From: Actinacidiphila epipremni
GTDB lineage: Bacteria > Actinomycetota > Actinomycetes > Streptomycetales > Streptomycetaceae
Direction: 5' to 3'
Assembly: GCF_012034175.1 (NCBI RefSeq)
Contig: NZ_JAATEJ010000007.1
Span: 186,001-250,000, forward strand
DNA length: 64,000 nucleotides
Shown here: one piece after another, positions 50,132 to 58,290 of the stretch
Numbering within the stretch: position 1 is the first letter of the stretch
Layout of the letters: every line of letters starts with the position of its first letter
Program-made: the position numbers and the translations under genes
Notes under the pieces: generated by a model
The model's database searches: none
Seen by the model: the letters and a program-made list of their open reading frames with translations, nothing else
Told to the model about the DNA's origin: nothing

Positions 50132-50159
50132 TTGACAATGGCAAGAATTCCGCTAACTT
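50132..50159 (+). promoter_or_regulatory. Candidate promoter in the divergent ROK / dehydrogenase interval
   Basis: TTGACA (50132-50137), 16 bp, then TAACTT (50154-50159) read toward the ROK gene. The stretch 50130-50172 is clearly less GC-rich than its surroundings and probably contains the operator for both directions. Confidence 0.5.
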
Positions 50160-50249
50160 CTGTCATAAATAGCGGGGGGCGGGCCCGGTGACCGCCTTGG
50201 TGAAACCGCGGGGTAAGCCGGGGGAAAACCTGACGAAAGGCGGCGCCCG

Positions 50250-51431
50250 GTGGCGGCAGCAGCAGACCGGCAGTTGGCGGCGCTCAGCGAACTCGCCGGC
50301 CTGGTCGCCGGCGGCGCCACCCGGCGCAGCCAGCTCGCGACCGCCACGGGCCTGTCCCGCGCCGCCGTCGCCCAGCGGGTCGACCTGCTGATCGACAAGG
50401 GCGTACTGGTCGAGACCGGCACCGTCGCCACCGAGCGCGGGCGCCCGCCGCTCACCTTGCAACTGGCGTCGGCCGGCGCCGTGGTGTGCGCGGTCGACCT
50501 CGGCGCGACCCACAGCAACGTCGCCGTCGCCGAACTCGGCGGCCGGGTCCTCGTCGAGGCCACCGAGGACCTGGACATCAACGACGGGCCCGAAGCGGTA
50601 CTGACCGGTGTGCACCGGCAGCTCGGCCGGCTCGTCGCCGAGGCCGGCCACCCCGACACGCACGTACGGGCGATCAGCATCGGCGTGCCCGGACCGGTCG
50701 AGGCCGCCTCCGGCACCGTCATCCGGCCGCCGATCATGCGCGGCTGGGACGGCTACCGGGTGCCCGGGTTCTTCGCCGGCCGCTACGACGCGCCCGTCCT
50801 CGTCGACAACGACGTCAACATGATGGCGCTCGGCGAGTACGCCCACCGGCCCGCGACCGCGCACCTGCTGTACGTCAAGGTCGGCACCGGCATCGGCTGC
50901 GGCATCGTCTCCGGCGGCGTCGTCCACCGCGGTGCGACCGGCGCGGCCGGCGACATCGGGCACATCCGGGTGCCGGGCCACGACGAGGTGCTGTGCCACT
51001 GCGGCAACACCGGCTGCGTCGAGGCCGTCGCCTCCGGCGCCGCGATCGCCGCGACGCTGCGCGAGGCGGGGCTGCCGGCCGAGCGGGCCTCCGACGTCGT
51101 CAAGCTGGTCGCCGCCGGCGACCCGGTCGCCCGCCGCCAGGTGCGGCTGGCCGCGCAGCGGCTCGGGGACGTACTGGCCTCGCTGGTCAGCTTCTACAAC
51201 CCGGACACGATCGTGCTCGGCGGCAGCATCGCCAGCCTGCACGACGACCTGCTCGCCGACATCCGCGCCGCCGTCTACCGGCGCGCGCTGCCGCTGGCGA
51301 CCCGTACCGTCGCGATCGAGACCACGCTGCTGGGCCGGCGGGCCGGTATCGAGGGCGCCCGGCGCCGCGCCGTCCAGCACCTGCTCTCGCCCGAGGGCAT
51401 CGCCCATATGCTCGCCGGCGCGCCCGGCTGA
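50250..51431 (+). CDS. ROK-family transcriptional repressor
   Basis: A 393-residue regulator. Residues 10-70 form a winged helix-turn-helix (LAGLVAGGATRRSQLATATGLSRAAVAQRVDLLIDKGV). The ROK domain follows: AVDLGATHSNVAVAELGG (ATPase-like phosphate loop), SIGVPGPVEAASG, VLVDNDVNMMALGE, and the ROK signature with the zinc-type residues GHDEVLCHCGNTGCVEAVASG. Such NagC/XylR-type repressors bind a sugar ligand. Its divergent position makes the four-gene dehydrogenase/isomerase operon the likely target. GTG 50250 is used. Confidence 0.93.
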   Translation: MAAAADRQLAALSELAGLVAGGATRRSQLATATGLSRAAVAQRVDLLIDKGVLVETGTVATERGRPPLTLQLASAGAVVCAVDLGATHSNVAVAELGGRVLVEATEDLDINDGPEAVLTGVHRQLGRLVAEAGHPDTHVRAISIGVPGPVEAASGTVIRPPIMRGWDGYRVPGFFAGRYDAPVLVDNDVNMMALGEYAHRPATAHLLYVKVGTGIGCGIVSGGVVHRGATGAAGDIGHIRVPGHDEVLCHCGNTGCVEAVASGAAIAATLREAGLPAERASDVVKLVAAGDPVARRQVRLAAQRLGDVLASLVSFYNPDTIVLGGSIASLHDDLLADIRAAVYRRALPLATRTVAIETTLLGRRAGIEGARRRAVQHLLSPEGIAHMLAGAPG

Positions 51432-51543
51432 CCCCAGCGCCACCCCTACCGGTGGCGCGCGAGCATACGCCACGACCCCAGAAATCGGCGGGCGTTTCAC
51501 CGAACAACCGCGCGAGGGCGCGGCGGGTGGGCATCCTGGTGCC

Positions 51544-52665
51544 ATGGAGCATCGTGCCGATTCCGCCACCCCCGGCGGCCCTGCCACCGTCCACCGGACG
51601 ATCCCGGTCAGCGCCCCGGAGTCGCCGGTCGCCGCGCTCGCCGACATCGAGGCGTGGAAGGCGCGCAAGACCTACCCGTCGATGCTCTTCGCCGGCGGGC
51701 CGGTCTTCGGTGCCGCCCGCGCGTGCGAGGCCGGCCGGTGGGAGCTCCTGCCGCACTTCAGCGGGCTCGCCCCGCAGGACGCCAGGGACGGGCTCGGCGC
51801 GTACTTCCGCCGCGGCGCCGAGGAGTGCCGGGCCCGGGGTGACGCGCGTAGCGCCGACGAATACGCCGCCGCGGGGGAGCTGCTGGACTGGGAGGCGCGC
51901 GACGACCTCACGGTCGCGGGGCGGCGCTACCGGGTGGTGCGCGCCGAACGCTTCATCAGGATGGGCCCGGACGGGCCCGAGCCGCCCCGGGTCACCGACC
52001 CGGACCCCGGCGACCCCGGCGAGTGCGAGGGCATCGACCCGGCCGCCGGGCTCGTCGTCGACCCCTACGACCCCACCGGCGTGCCCGACGGGCTGCTCAA
52101 GGCCGAACTGCTCGCGGCGCTGCGCAAGCACGGCACCGTGCCCGGCGAGGTGCGCGCCGACTCGCACGCCGCCGCGCTCAGCCACCCCGGCGGGGTGCTG
52201 CTGCCCGCGACCTTCATGACGGCCGAGCGCGACGGCGACCGCTGGCGCCCCGGCTCCACCGGCACCGCGCCCACCCCGCAGTCCGCGCGGGACGCGCTGG
52301 CGATGCAGCTGCGCGTCATGCTCCCCTGGCAGCGCGACCTCACCGACGAGCAGCGCGCCGTCTACAACCGCGCCGCCGACCGCCTCGACGCCGACCGCTG
52401 CGACGAACTCGCCGTCGCCGGGCGCCACTTCCGTATCGTCCGGGTCGAACGCCTGCTCCGCGTCGGCCCCGAGGGCCCCGAAGGCCCGCGCCCCTCCGAC
52501 CCCGACCCGGTCCCGCCCCTGATGGTCCAGGACCGCGAACTGCGCGACCAGGACCACTGCCCGGAGGACGACGACCCCGCCGACGAGCCCGACGAACGCA
52601 CCCTGCGCTTCCTCCGCCTCTTCGACGAGGAAAGACGCCGCCGCCAAGCCCTGCGGGGCTCCTGA
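51544..52665 (+). CDS. DUF5954-type hypothetical protein with an internal repeat
   Basis: A 373-residue acidic protein, widespread in streptomycetes with no known function (the DUF5954 assignment is from memory). It contains two copies of one module: LTVAGRRYRVVRAERFIRMG followed by PDGPEPPRVTDPDP near residue 120, and LAVAGRHFRIVRVERLLRVG followed by PEGPEGPRPSDPDP near residue 286. No catalytic motif is seen. The upstream frame is open as far as 50932, but it overlaps the ROK gene; ATG 51544 (MEHRADSATPGGPATVHRTIP) is the natural start. It ends with an Arg-rich FDEERRRRQALRGS. Confidence 0.8.
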   Translation: MEHRADSATPGGPATVHRTIPVSAPESPVAALADIEAWKARKTYPSMLFAGGPVFGAARACEAGRWELLPHFSGLAPQDARDGLGAYFRRGAEECRARGDARSADEYAAAGELLDWEARDDLTVAGRRYRVVRAERFIRMGPDGPEPPRVTDPDPGDPGECEGIDPAAGLVVDPYDPTGVPDGLLKAELLAALRKHGTVPGEVRADSHAAALSHPGGVLLPATFMTAERDGDRWRPGSTGTAPTPQSARDALAMQLRVMLPWQRDLTDEQRAVYNRAADRLDADRCDELAVAGRHFRIVRVERLLRVGPEGPEGPRPSDPDPVPPLMVQDRELRDQDHCPEDDDPADEPDERTLRFLRLFDEERRRRQALRGS

Positions 52666-52757
52666 GGGCCGGGGCAGCGGCCTGCGCCTGAGCTTCCCCT
52701 GCGGGGGGCTTCGGGGGCTGCGCCCCGGGTGGGCGTGCCGAGCCGTGCCCCGGGCGT

Positions 52758-52893
52758 TCGGCGACCTCCGCCGCGCCGGAGCCGTGCGGCAGCCGCAGCG
52801 TGCGGCGGTATGTCCGCCGGCCCGGCGCCCCCGTCACCTCCTCCACGCCGGCGACCGCCCGGGCGGCGAGGAAGCCGACGACGTGGCCGGCGT
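52758..52893 (-). pseudogene. 136-bp partial duplicate of the downstream Ada-AlkA gene
   Basis: This stretch is a near-exact copy (about six mismatches by eye) of 53536-53671 inside the Ada-AlkA gene, at an offset of 778 bp and in the same orientation. In the matching frame it would still read HVVGFLAARAVAGVEEVTG and RTYRRTLRLPHGSG, but it has no start and no continuation, so it is a gene remnant. It lies just past the stop of the Ada-AlkA gene. The rest of 52666-52913 shows nothing else. Confidence 0.85.
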
Positions 52894-52913
52894 GCGGGCG
52901 CCCCGCGCGCGGG

Positions 52914-54320
52914 TCAGGGGAGGTCGGCGGCTCCCAGGTGGTGGGTGGCGTAAGTGCGCCAGGGGTGCCAGGCGGGGGAGGCGGGGGTGCCGGGGAGGAG
53001 GACGTCGGGGTCGCCGAGGGCGCGCATGCGGATGGCGGCGGCGGTGTGCGGGGGCATCGCCGGGAGGGCCAGCAGGGAGCGCTCGGCCTCTTCGCGGGCC
53101 GCGCCCGGGTCGAGCCGGACGGCGCCGGAGGCGAGCGCGGCGGACAGGGCGCGCAGCAGCGGGCGCACGCTCCCCGGCACCTGCGTCAGCTCCGCGTCCG
53201 CGAGGTCCGCCGGGCGGGGGAAGAGCCGGGTCAGGGTGCCGCTCGGGGCCGGCAGCGGCTCGCCGTACGCCGCCGCGACCGCCGCGCAGCGCTCCGGGTC
53301 GCCGATGACCGCCCGCAGCGCGTACTCCTCCGGGTCCGCGCTGCCCGGCGCCCGCAGGCCCGGCCTGGCCGCCACGGACGGCGCGAGCACCGGGTCCGCG
53401 CCCAGGCGCTCGGCCACCGCGTAAGGATCCGCGTCCAGGTCGAACAGCCGGCGCATCCGCTGCGTCGCCGTCGTGAGGTCGCGCAGGTCGCCCAGGTGCA
53501 GCCGGCACTCCAGCCAGCCGCCGCGCCCCGGCCGCTCGGCGACCTCCGCCACGCCCGAGCCGTGCGGCAGCCGCAGCGTGCGGCGGTACGTGCGCCGGCC
53601 CGGCGCCCCCGTCACCTCCTCCACCCCGGCGACCGCCCGCGCGGCGAGGAAGCCGACGACGTGGCCGGCGTCGTACGCGCCCCGGTACGCCAGCCGCAGC
53701 GGCACCCCGGTCGCGGTGGCGTAGTCCCCGCACGGTCCCTCCGGCACCCGCCCGCCGCGCCTGCGGTGGGCCAGGCGCAGCTCGGTGGGCGTCGCCGCGT
53801 AGATCTCCCGGATCGTCTCGTTGAACTGCCGCACGCTTGCGAACCCGGCGGCGAAGGCGATCTCCGCGGCCTGCATCGTCGTCGTCTGGAGCAGCACCCG
53901 CGCGGTGTGCCCGCGCTGCGCCCGCGCCAAGGCGATGGGCCCGGCGCCCAGTTCGGCGTTCAGCTGCCGCTGCACCTGCCGCGCGCTGTAGCCGAGCCGG
54001 CTCGCGAGACCCGCGACGCCCTCCCGGTCCACGACCCCGTCCCCGATGAGCCGCACCGCCCGGCCCACCACGTCCGCCCGTACGTTCCAGTCCGCCGACC
54101 CCGGCACCGCGTCCGGCCGGCACCGCCGGCAGGCCCGGAACCCGGCGCCCTGCGCCGCCGCGGCGGTCCGGTAGAAGGACACGTTCGCCCGCTTCGGCGT
54201 GATCGCCGGGCAACTCGGCCGGCAGTAGATACCGGTGCTGGACACCCCGAAGAAGAAGACGCCGTCGAACCGCGCGTCCCTGCTGCGCACGGCCTCGTAC
54301 CTGCTGTCCGCGGTCATCAT
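52914..54320 (-). CDS. Ada-AlkA fusion: methyl-phosphotriester sensor, AraC DNA-binding domain and 3-methyladenine glycosylase-like domain
   Basis: A 468-residue DNA-alkylation response protein. Residues 1-75 form the Ada zinc domain with Cys33, Cys37, Cys64 and Cys67 (GIYCRPSCPA; FRACRRCRPD); Cys33 is the methyl acceptor by homology. An AraC-type helix-turn-helix follows (LASRLGYSARQVQRQLNAELG; FAAGFASVRQFNETIREIY). The AlkA N-domain and HhH-GPD region take up residues 190-468. The end is unusual: LPAMPPHTAAAIRMRALGDPDVLLPG is followed directly by TPASPAWHPWRTYATHHL, so the segment that holds the catalytic Asp in AlkA is missing. ATG 54320 (or 54317) fits the usual start MTADSRYEAV. Confidence 0.9.
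   Translation of the reverse strand: MMTADSRYEAVRSRDARFDGVFFFGVSSTGIYCRPSCPAITPKRANVSFYRTAAAAQGAGFRACRRCRPDAVPGSADWNVRADVVGRAVRLIGDGVVDREGVAGLASRLGYSARQVQRQLNAELGAGPIALARAQRGHTARVLLQTTTMQAAEIAFAAGFASVRQFNETIREIYAATPTELRLAHRRRGGRVPEGPCGDYATATGVPLRLAYRGAYDAGHVVGFLAARAVAGVEEVTGAPGRRTYRRTLRLPHGSGVAEVAERPGRGGWLECRLHLGDLRDLTTATQRMRRLFDLDADPYAVAERLGADPVLAPSVAARPGLRAPGSADPEEYALRAVIGDPERCAAVAAAYGEPLPAPSGTLTRLFPRPADLADAELTQVPGSVRPLLRALSAALASGAVRLDPGAAREEAERSLLALPAMPPHTAAAIRMRALGDPDVLLPGTPASPAWHPWRTYATHHLGAADLP
53536..53671 (-). repeat. Source copy of a 136-bp direct repeat inside the Ada-AlkA gene
   Basis: Direct-repeat partner of 52758-52893, inside the AlkA N-domain coding region. The copies are about 96 percent identical by eye. 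Confidence 0.85.
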
Positions 54321-54524
54321 GCCCCCAGTATGCCGCCGGGCCAGGCCCGGGCCTGGCGGTTTTCGGACGCGCACCCGCACGTCCGGCGGCCCGGCACCCG
54401 GCTCCCGGCGCCCGCGCGCCCGGCCGCGTCGGCGGGGCCCGCGGCCCGGTGCGGAGGGCCCGTGTCGTCGTGCCCCGCACCGTCGTCCGGCTGCTGTCCC
54501 GGGCGTGGCTCCCTGGGGGCCGGC

Positions 54525-54929
54525 TCAGCGCGGGCGGACCGTGCGCGGCCCCGCGCACACCGCGCCGGCGGACTCCACGCGGGCGCGCAGGCCCCGGTCG
54601 GCGGTCACCACGAGGCATGGGCGGCCGGCCGCCTCGGCGGCCAGCGCGGCGATCAGGTCGTCGCCGGAGCCCGGGGCCTCCTCGACGCGCACGCCCGGCA
54701 CGGAAGGGACACCGCGGGCGGCGCCCTCGGTGACCAGGACGAGCTCGACCGGCCCGGCGGTCGCCCACTGCGGGGCGCCGGAGTTCGCCGGGAGGCCCGC
54801 CGCCGCGTACGGGACCAGCGCGTCGCGCAGCCGGGCCGCGGCCCCCTTGCGGTCCCGCCACCAGCCGTCCGGCACCGACCCGACGACGTTCGCGCCGTCC
54901 ACGACCACCAGCGGCACCGGCCCGCTCAC
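54525..54929 (-). CDS. Small NYN/PIN-like nuclease-fold protein
   Basis: A 134-residue protein that starts VPLVVVDGANVVGS, the Asp-Asn signature of NYN/PIN-type nucleases, then DGWWRDRKGAAARLRDAL, LVTEGAARG, APGSGDDLIAAL and LVVTADRGLRARVESAGA, giving the acidic residues expected for the metal site. Databases sometimes name relatives NTP pyrophosphohydrolase. RNA cleavage is plausible but not shown. GTG 54929 overlaps the stop of the aldose 1-epimerase gene (GTGA), making it the last gene of the sugar operon. The 204-bp gap to the Ada-AlkA gene holds no feature. Confidence 0.85.
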   Translation of the reverse strand: MSGPVPLVVVDGANVVGSVPDGWWRDRKGAAARLRDALVPYAAAGLPANSGAPQWATAGPVELVLVTEGAARGVPSVPGVRVEEAPGSGDDLIAALAAEAAGRPCLVVTADRGLRARVESAGAVCAGPRTVRPR

Positions 54930-56023
54930 GGCCGGCCCCCGCCCGCCAGGTGCGGGAAACCGAACTCCGTGCGGCTGCGCGCGACCTCGCCGGGCCGCAG
55001 CACCGTCGAGGGGTAGGCGGCGCGGTTCGGCGAGTCGGGGAAGTGCTGGGTCTCCAGGCACACCGCGTCGTGCCTGCCGTACCGCCGGCCGTCCGGGCCG
55101 GCCAGCGTGCCGTCGAGGCGGTTGGCGGTGTAGAGCTGCACGCCGGGCTCGGTGGTGCGCACCTCCAGCGTCCGCCCGCTGCCGGGGTCGTGCAGCACCG
55201 CCGCCGTCCGCAGGCCCGCAGGACCGGCGCCCGGCCGCAGCACGTAGCAGTGGTCGTAGCCCTTTGCCGCCGTGATCTGCGGGTCGGGCGAGCCGATGCC
55301 CTCGCCGATCGCCCGCGGCGAGGTGAAGTCGAACGGCGTGCCGGTGACGAGCTGTTCGGGCCCCCAGGGAATCGCCTCGGAGGAGACCGGCAGGAATCCG
55401 TCGGCGTCGATGCGCAGCATGTGACGCAGTATGCCGCCGCCGGGTGGCCCCGGCTCGGCCGCCGGACCCGCGAGGTTGAAGTACGCGTGGTTGGTGAGGT
55501 TGACGACGGTGGGCCGGTCGGTGCGGGCCTCGAAGGACAGCGCCAGCGTGCCCTCGTCGTCCAGCGCGTATGTCGCCGTGACGTCCAGCGCGCCCGGGAA
55601 GCCCATCTCGCCGTCCGGGCTGTGCAGCGTCAGCCGCAGCGCCCCGGGCAGCGGCTCGGCGTCCCACACCCGGCGGTGGAAGCCGTCGGGGCCGCCGTGC
55701 AGGGTGTGGCCCGCGTCGTTGGCGGGCAACCGGTGCAGCCGCCCGTCGAGCAGGAACCGCGCGCCGCCGATCCGGTTGGCGTACCGCCCGACGATCGCCC
55801 CGAAGTACGGGCTGCGCTCGGCGTACGCGGGCACGTCCGGCAGTGCGAGCACCACCGACGCCCGCCGCCCAGCCCGGTCCGGCACGTGCAGGGCGTGCAG
55901 GATGCCGCCGTACGTCAGGATCTCCGCCCCGACGCCGGCCGCGGATTCCAGCCGCCAGCGCTCCACGGGCCGCCCGCCCGGGGCGGTTCCGAAGGGCGAG
56001 CACTGCGGTACGGGTCGGGGCAT
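54926..56023 (-). CDS. galM: Aldose 1-epimerase (mutarotase)
   Basis: A 365-residue enzyme that interconverts alpha and beta anomers of aldoses. Motifs: FGAIVGRYANRIGGARF, NDAGHTLHGGPDGFHRRVWDAEP (catalytic His candidate HGG), NLTNHAYFNLAG (second His), GYDHCYVL and the Glu in CLETQHFPDSPNRAAYP. Length is normal. ATG 56023 is preceded by GAGGA. It sits between the LacI gene and the NYN gene in the furanose operon, where mutarotation of freshly imported sugars would be useful. The upstream gap 56024-56142 is filled with 9-base near-repeats of CTGTGCGGG. Confidence 0.94.
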   Translation of the reverse strand: MPRPVPQCSPFGTAPGGRPVERWRLESAAGVGAEILTYGGILHALHVPDRAGRRASVVLALPDVPAYAERSPYFGAIVGRYANRIGGARFLLDGRLHRLPANDAGHTLHGGPDGFHRRVWDAEPLPGALRLTLHSPDGEMGFPGALDVTATYALDDEGTLALSFEARTDRPTVVNLTNHAYFNLAGPAAEPGPPGGGILRHMLRIDADGFLPVSSEAIPWGPEQLVTGTPFDFTSPRAIGEGIGSPDPQITAAKGYDHCYVLRPGAGPAGLRTAAVLHDPGSGRTLEVRTTEPGVQLYTANRLDGTLAGPDGRRYGRHDAVCLETQHFPDSPNRAAYPSTVLRPGEVARSRTEFGFPHLAGGGRP

Positions 56024-56142
56024 CGGCGGTCCTCGGCGGTCGGTGGCGGCGGACGGTACGGGCGGGTGCGGTGCGGCGTCGTACGGGCGGTTGCGTGCGG
56101 TACGGGCTGTGCGGGCTGTGCGGGCGGTGCGTGGCGTTCGCG

Positions 56143-57159
56143 TCAGGCGGTGCGCGGGGCCGTGGACTCGCGGGCCACCAGCGTGTAACCGGGGCGGATC
56201 CGCTCGGGCTCCAGCTGCGGCGCCCCGGTCAGCCGGGCCACCACGCGCTCCACGGCCAGCCGGGCGATGGACTGCTTGTCCGGCGAGACGGTCGTCAGCG
56301 CGATCGTGGAGAAGCGGCCCTCCTCCACGTCGTCGAAGCCCACCACCGACACGTCCTGCGGCACCCGCAGCCCCCGCTCCACCAGCGCCCGCATCGCGCC
56401 GAGCGCCATCAGGTCGTTGTACGCGAACACCGCGTCGGGCCGCGCGCCCCGGTCCAGCAGCGCGTTCATCGCGGCGGCGCCGTCCCACCGGCCGTAGCCG
56501 TCCGTCGCGGCCACCAGCGTCTCGTCGTGCGGCAGCCCGGCCGCCGCCAGCTCCTCGCGCCAGCCGCGCAGCCGCAGATGCGCGGGCTGCCGGGCCATCT
56601 CCCGGCGGGCGCCGAGGAAGGCGATCCGCTGCCGGCCGAGCCCCGACAGGTGCCGTACCGCCGTGCGGGCCGCCGCCACGTTGTCGATCGCGATGTGGTC
56701 GTAGGGCGCGTCGTACTCGCGCTCGCCCAGCAGCACCAGCGGCGCGTCGCCCGGCCGGGCCAGCAGATCGGAGGTCTCCAGCTCGATGGGGCTGAGGATC
56801 AGCCCGTCGATGACATGCGCCCGGAAGCCGTGCGAGACCAGCACCTCCTTCTCCCGCAGCCCCGCGGTGTGGTCCAGCAGCACCGTGTAGTCGTGCCGCG
56901 CGGCGGCGTCGATGACGGCGCCGGCGAGCTCCGCGAAGTACGGGTTGCCGAGCTCCGGCACGGCCAGCGCGATGATCCCGGTGCGGCCCTTGCGCAAGTG
57001 CCGGGCGGTGAGGTTCGGCCGGTATCCGAGCTGGTCGATGGCGCGTTGGACCCGCTCGCGCATCGCCGGGGTGACGTGCGGGTAGTTGTTCACCACGTTC
57101 GACACGGTCTTGACGGACACGCCGGCCAGCTGCGCGACGTCCTTGAGGCTGGCGCCCAC
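56143..57159 (-). CDS. LacI-family transcriptional regulator
   Basis: A 338-residue repressor. The N-terminal helix-turn-helix reads [34 protein letters not shown] with the hinge [14 protein letters not shown], followed by a periplasmic-binding-protein-like effector domain ([59 protein letters not shown]). It lies within the transporter operon, after the two permeases, so it probably autoregulates the operon through the AACGTT-centred sites in 62.1-62.4 kb. GTG 57159 ([10 protein letters not shown]) is the start. Confidence 0.94.
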   Translation of the reverse strand: MGASLKDVAQLAGVSVKTVSNVVNNYPHVTPAMRERVQRAIDQLGYRPNLTARHLRKGRTGIIALAVPELGNPYFAELAGAVIDAAARHDYTVLLDHTAGLREKEVLVSHGFRAHVIDGLILSPIELETSDLLARPGDAPLVLLGEREYDAPYDHIAIDNVAAARTAVRHLSGLGRQRIAFLGARREMARQPAHLRLRGWREELAAAGLPHDETLVAATDGYGRWDGAAAMNALLDRGARPDAVFAYNDLMALGAMRALVERGLRVPQDVSVVGFDDVEEGRFSTIALTTVSPDKQSIARLAVERVVARLTGAPQLEPERIRPGYTLVARESTAPRTA

Positions 57160-57258
57160 GAAGTTCCTTCCCTAGGCCGGCCCCCTTGGGCACGGCGCTT
57201 CCCCGGCCCCAAGTCTGCCGCTCGCCGCAGGGTCGCGGGCACGTGCCCGCCGGCCTCG

Positions 57259-58290
57259 TCAGGTGCCGCGCCGGGCGCCGGACAGGTAGCGCTGGGCGAC
57301 CACGACGACGATCAGGAAGCCGCCGCTGACGACCGACTGGTAGGACGAGTCGAGCGAGCCGATCTGGTTGATCAGGTTCTGGATGACGCCCAGCAGCAGC
57401 ACGCCCCACAGCGTCCCGGACACCGACCCGGCGCCGCCGACCAGCAGTGTGCCGCCGATGACCACCGCGGAGATCGCGTCCAGCTCCATGCCGACGCCGA
57501 TGATGGTCACCCCCGACGACAGCCGCGCCGCGTTGAGCGCACCCGCGAAGCCGGCCAGCAGCCCGCTGAGCGTGTAGACCAGCACCTTCGTCCGCGCCAC
57601 CGGCAGCCCCATGAGCAGCGCCGCGTCGCCGCTGCCGCCCACCGCGAACAGCGCCTGCCCGAACGAGGTGCGCTGCAGCACCACACCGCCCAGGCCGAAC
57701 AGCGCCAGCGCGATCAGCACCGGGTAGCCGAAGCCCCACACCGTGCCGGCGCCCAGTTCGTGGAAGGCCGAGCCGCGCGGTACGAGATACGTCGTCGCGC
57801 CCTCGTGGGTGAGCGCCAGCAGCAGCCCGCGGGCGCCCAGCAGCGACGCGAGCGTCACGATGAACGGCGCCATCCCGGCCTTCGCGACCAGCAGCCCGTT
57901 GACCGCCCCGATCGCCCCGCACACCGCGAGCGGCACCAGCAGCGCCGGCACGAAGCCGTACTGCGAGGCCCACGCGGCGAGCACGCCGCCGAGCGCGAAC
58001 ACCGAGCCGACCGACAGGTCGATGCCGCCGGTCACGATCACCAGCGTCATGCCGAGCGCGACGACCGCCAGGAACGAGCCCTGGATGGCGATGCCGCGGG
58101 CGTTGTCGAGAGTGCCGAAGGAGGAGAAGACGACGGAGGAGATCACGCACAGCAGGACCAGCACGGCCAGCACGCCCTGCCGCTGGAGCAGTTCCGCGGC
58201 CCGCTGCGCCCCGCCCGGGCGGGGCTCTGCCACCAGCGCCGGCGGCGGCCCCGCGGGCGCCGGGGCGAGCATCTTCATCGGGGACTTCAT
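57259..58290 (-). CDS. Sugar ABC transporter permease (RbsC/YjfF-like), second permease
   Basis: A 343-residue membrane protein of the BPD-transp-2 family with about ten helices. The conserved loop VIVTGGIDLSVGSVFALGGVLAA and the ISAVVIGGTLLVGGAGSVSGTLWGVLLLG block are the family signatures. The ATG at 58290 overlaps the stop of the first permease by 4 bp; a second in-frame ATG is at 58278. With the preceding permease it forms a heterodimeric pore, as in the E. coli YtfT-YjfF pair. Confidence 0.93.
   Translation of the reverse strand: MKSPMKMLAPAPAGPPPALVAEPRPGGAQRAAELLQRQGVLAVLVLLCVISSVVFSSFGTLDNARGIAIQGSFLAVVALGMTLVIVTGGIDLSVGSVFALGGVLAAWASQYGFVPALLVPLAVCGAIGAVNGLLVAKAGMAPFIVTLASLLGARGLLLALTHEGATTYLVPRGSAFHELGAGTVWGFGYPVLIALALFGLGGVVLQRTSFGQALFAVGGSGDAALLMGLPVARTKVLVYTLSGLLAGFAGALNAARLSSGVTIIGVGMELDAISAVVIGGTLLVGGAGSVSGTLWGVLLLGVIQNLINQIGSLDSSYQSVVSGGFLIVVVVAQRYLSGARRGT

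Noticed and set aside
52758..53671. Repeats as part of a CRISPR or mobile element
   Set aside because: Only two copies, one inside a coding gene, with no spacers, terminal inverted repeats or transposase.
56024..56142. Tandem CTGTGCGGG repeats as operators
   Set aside because: Copies are imperfect and without symmetry; they look like simple-sequence expansion between genes.
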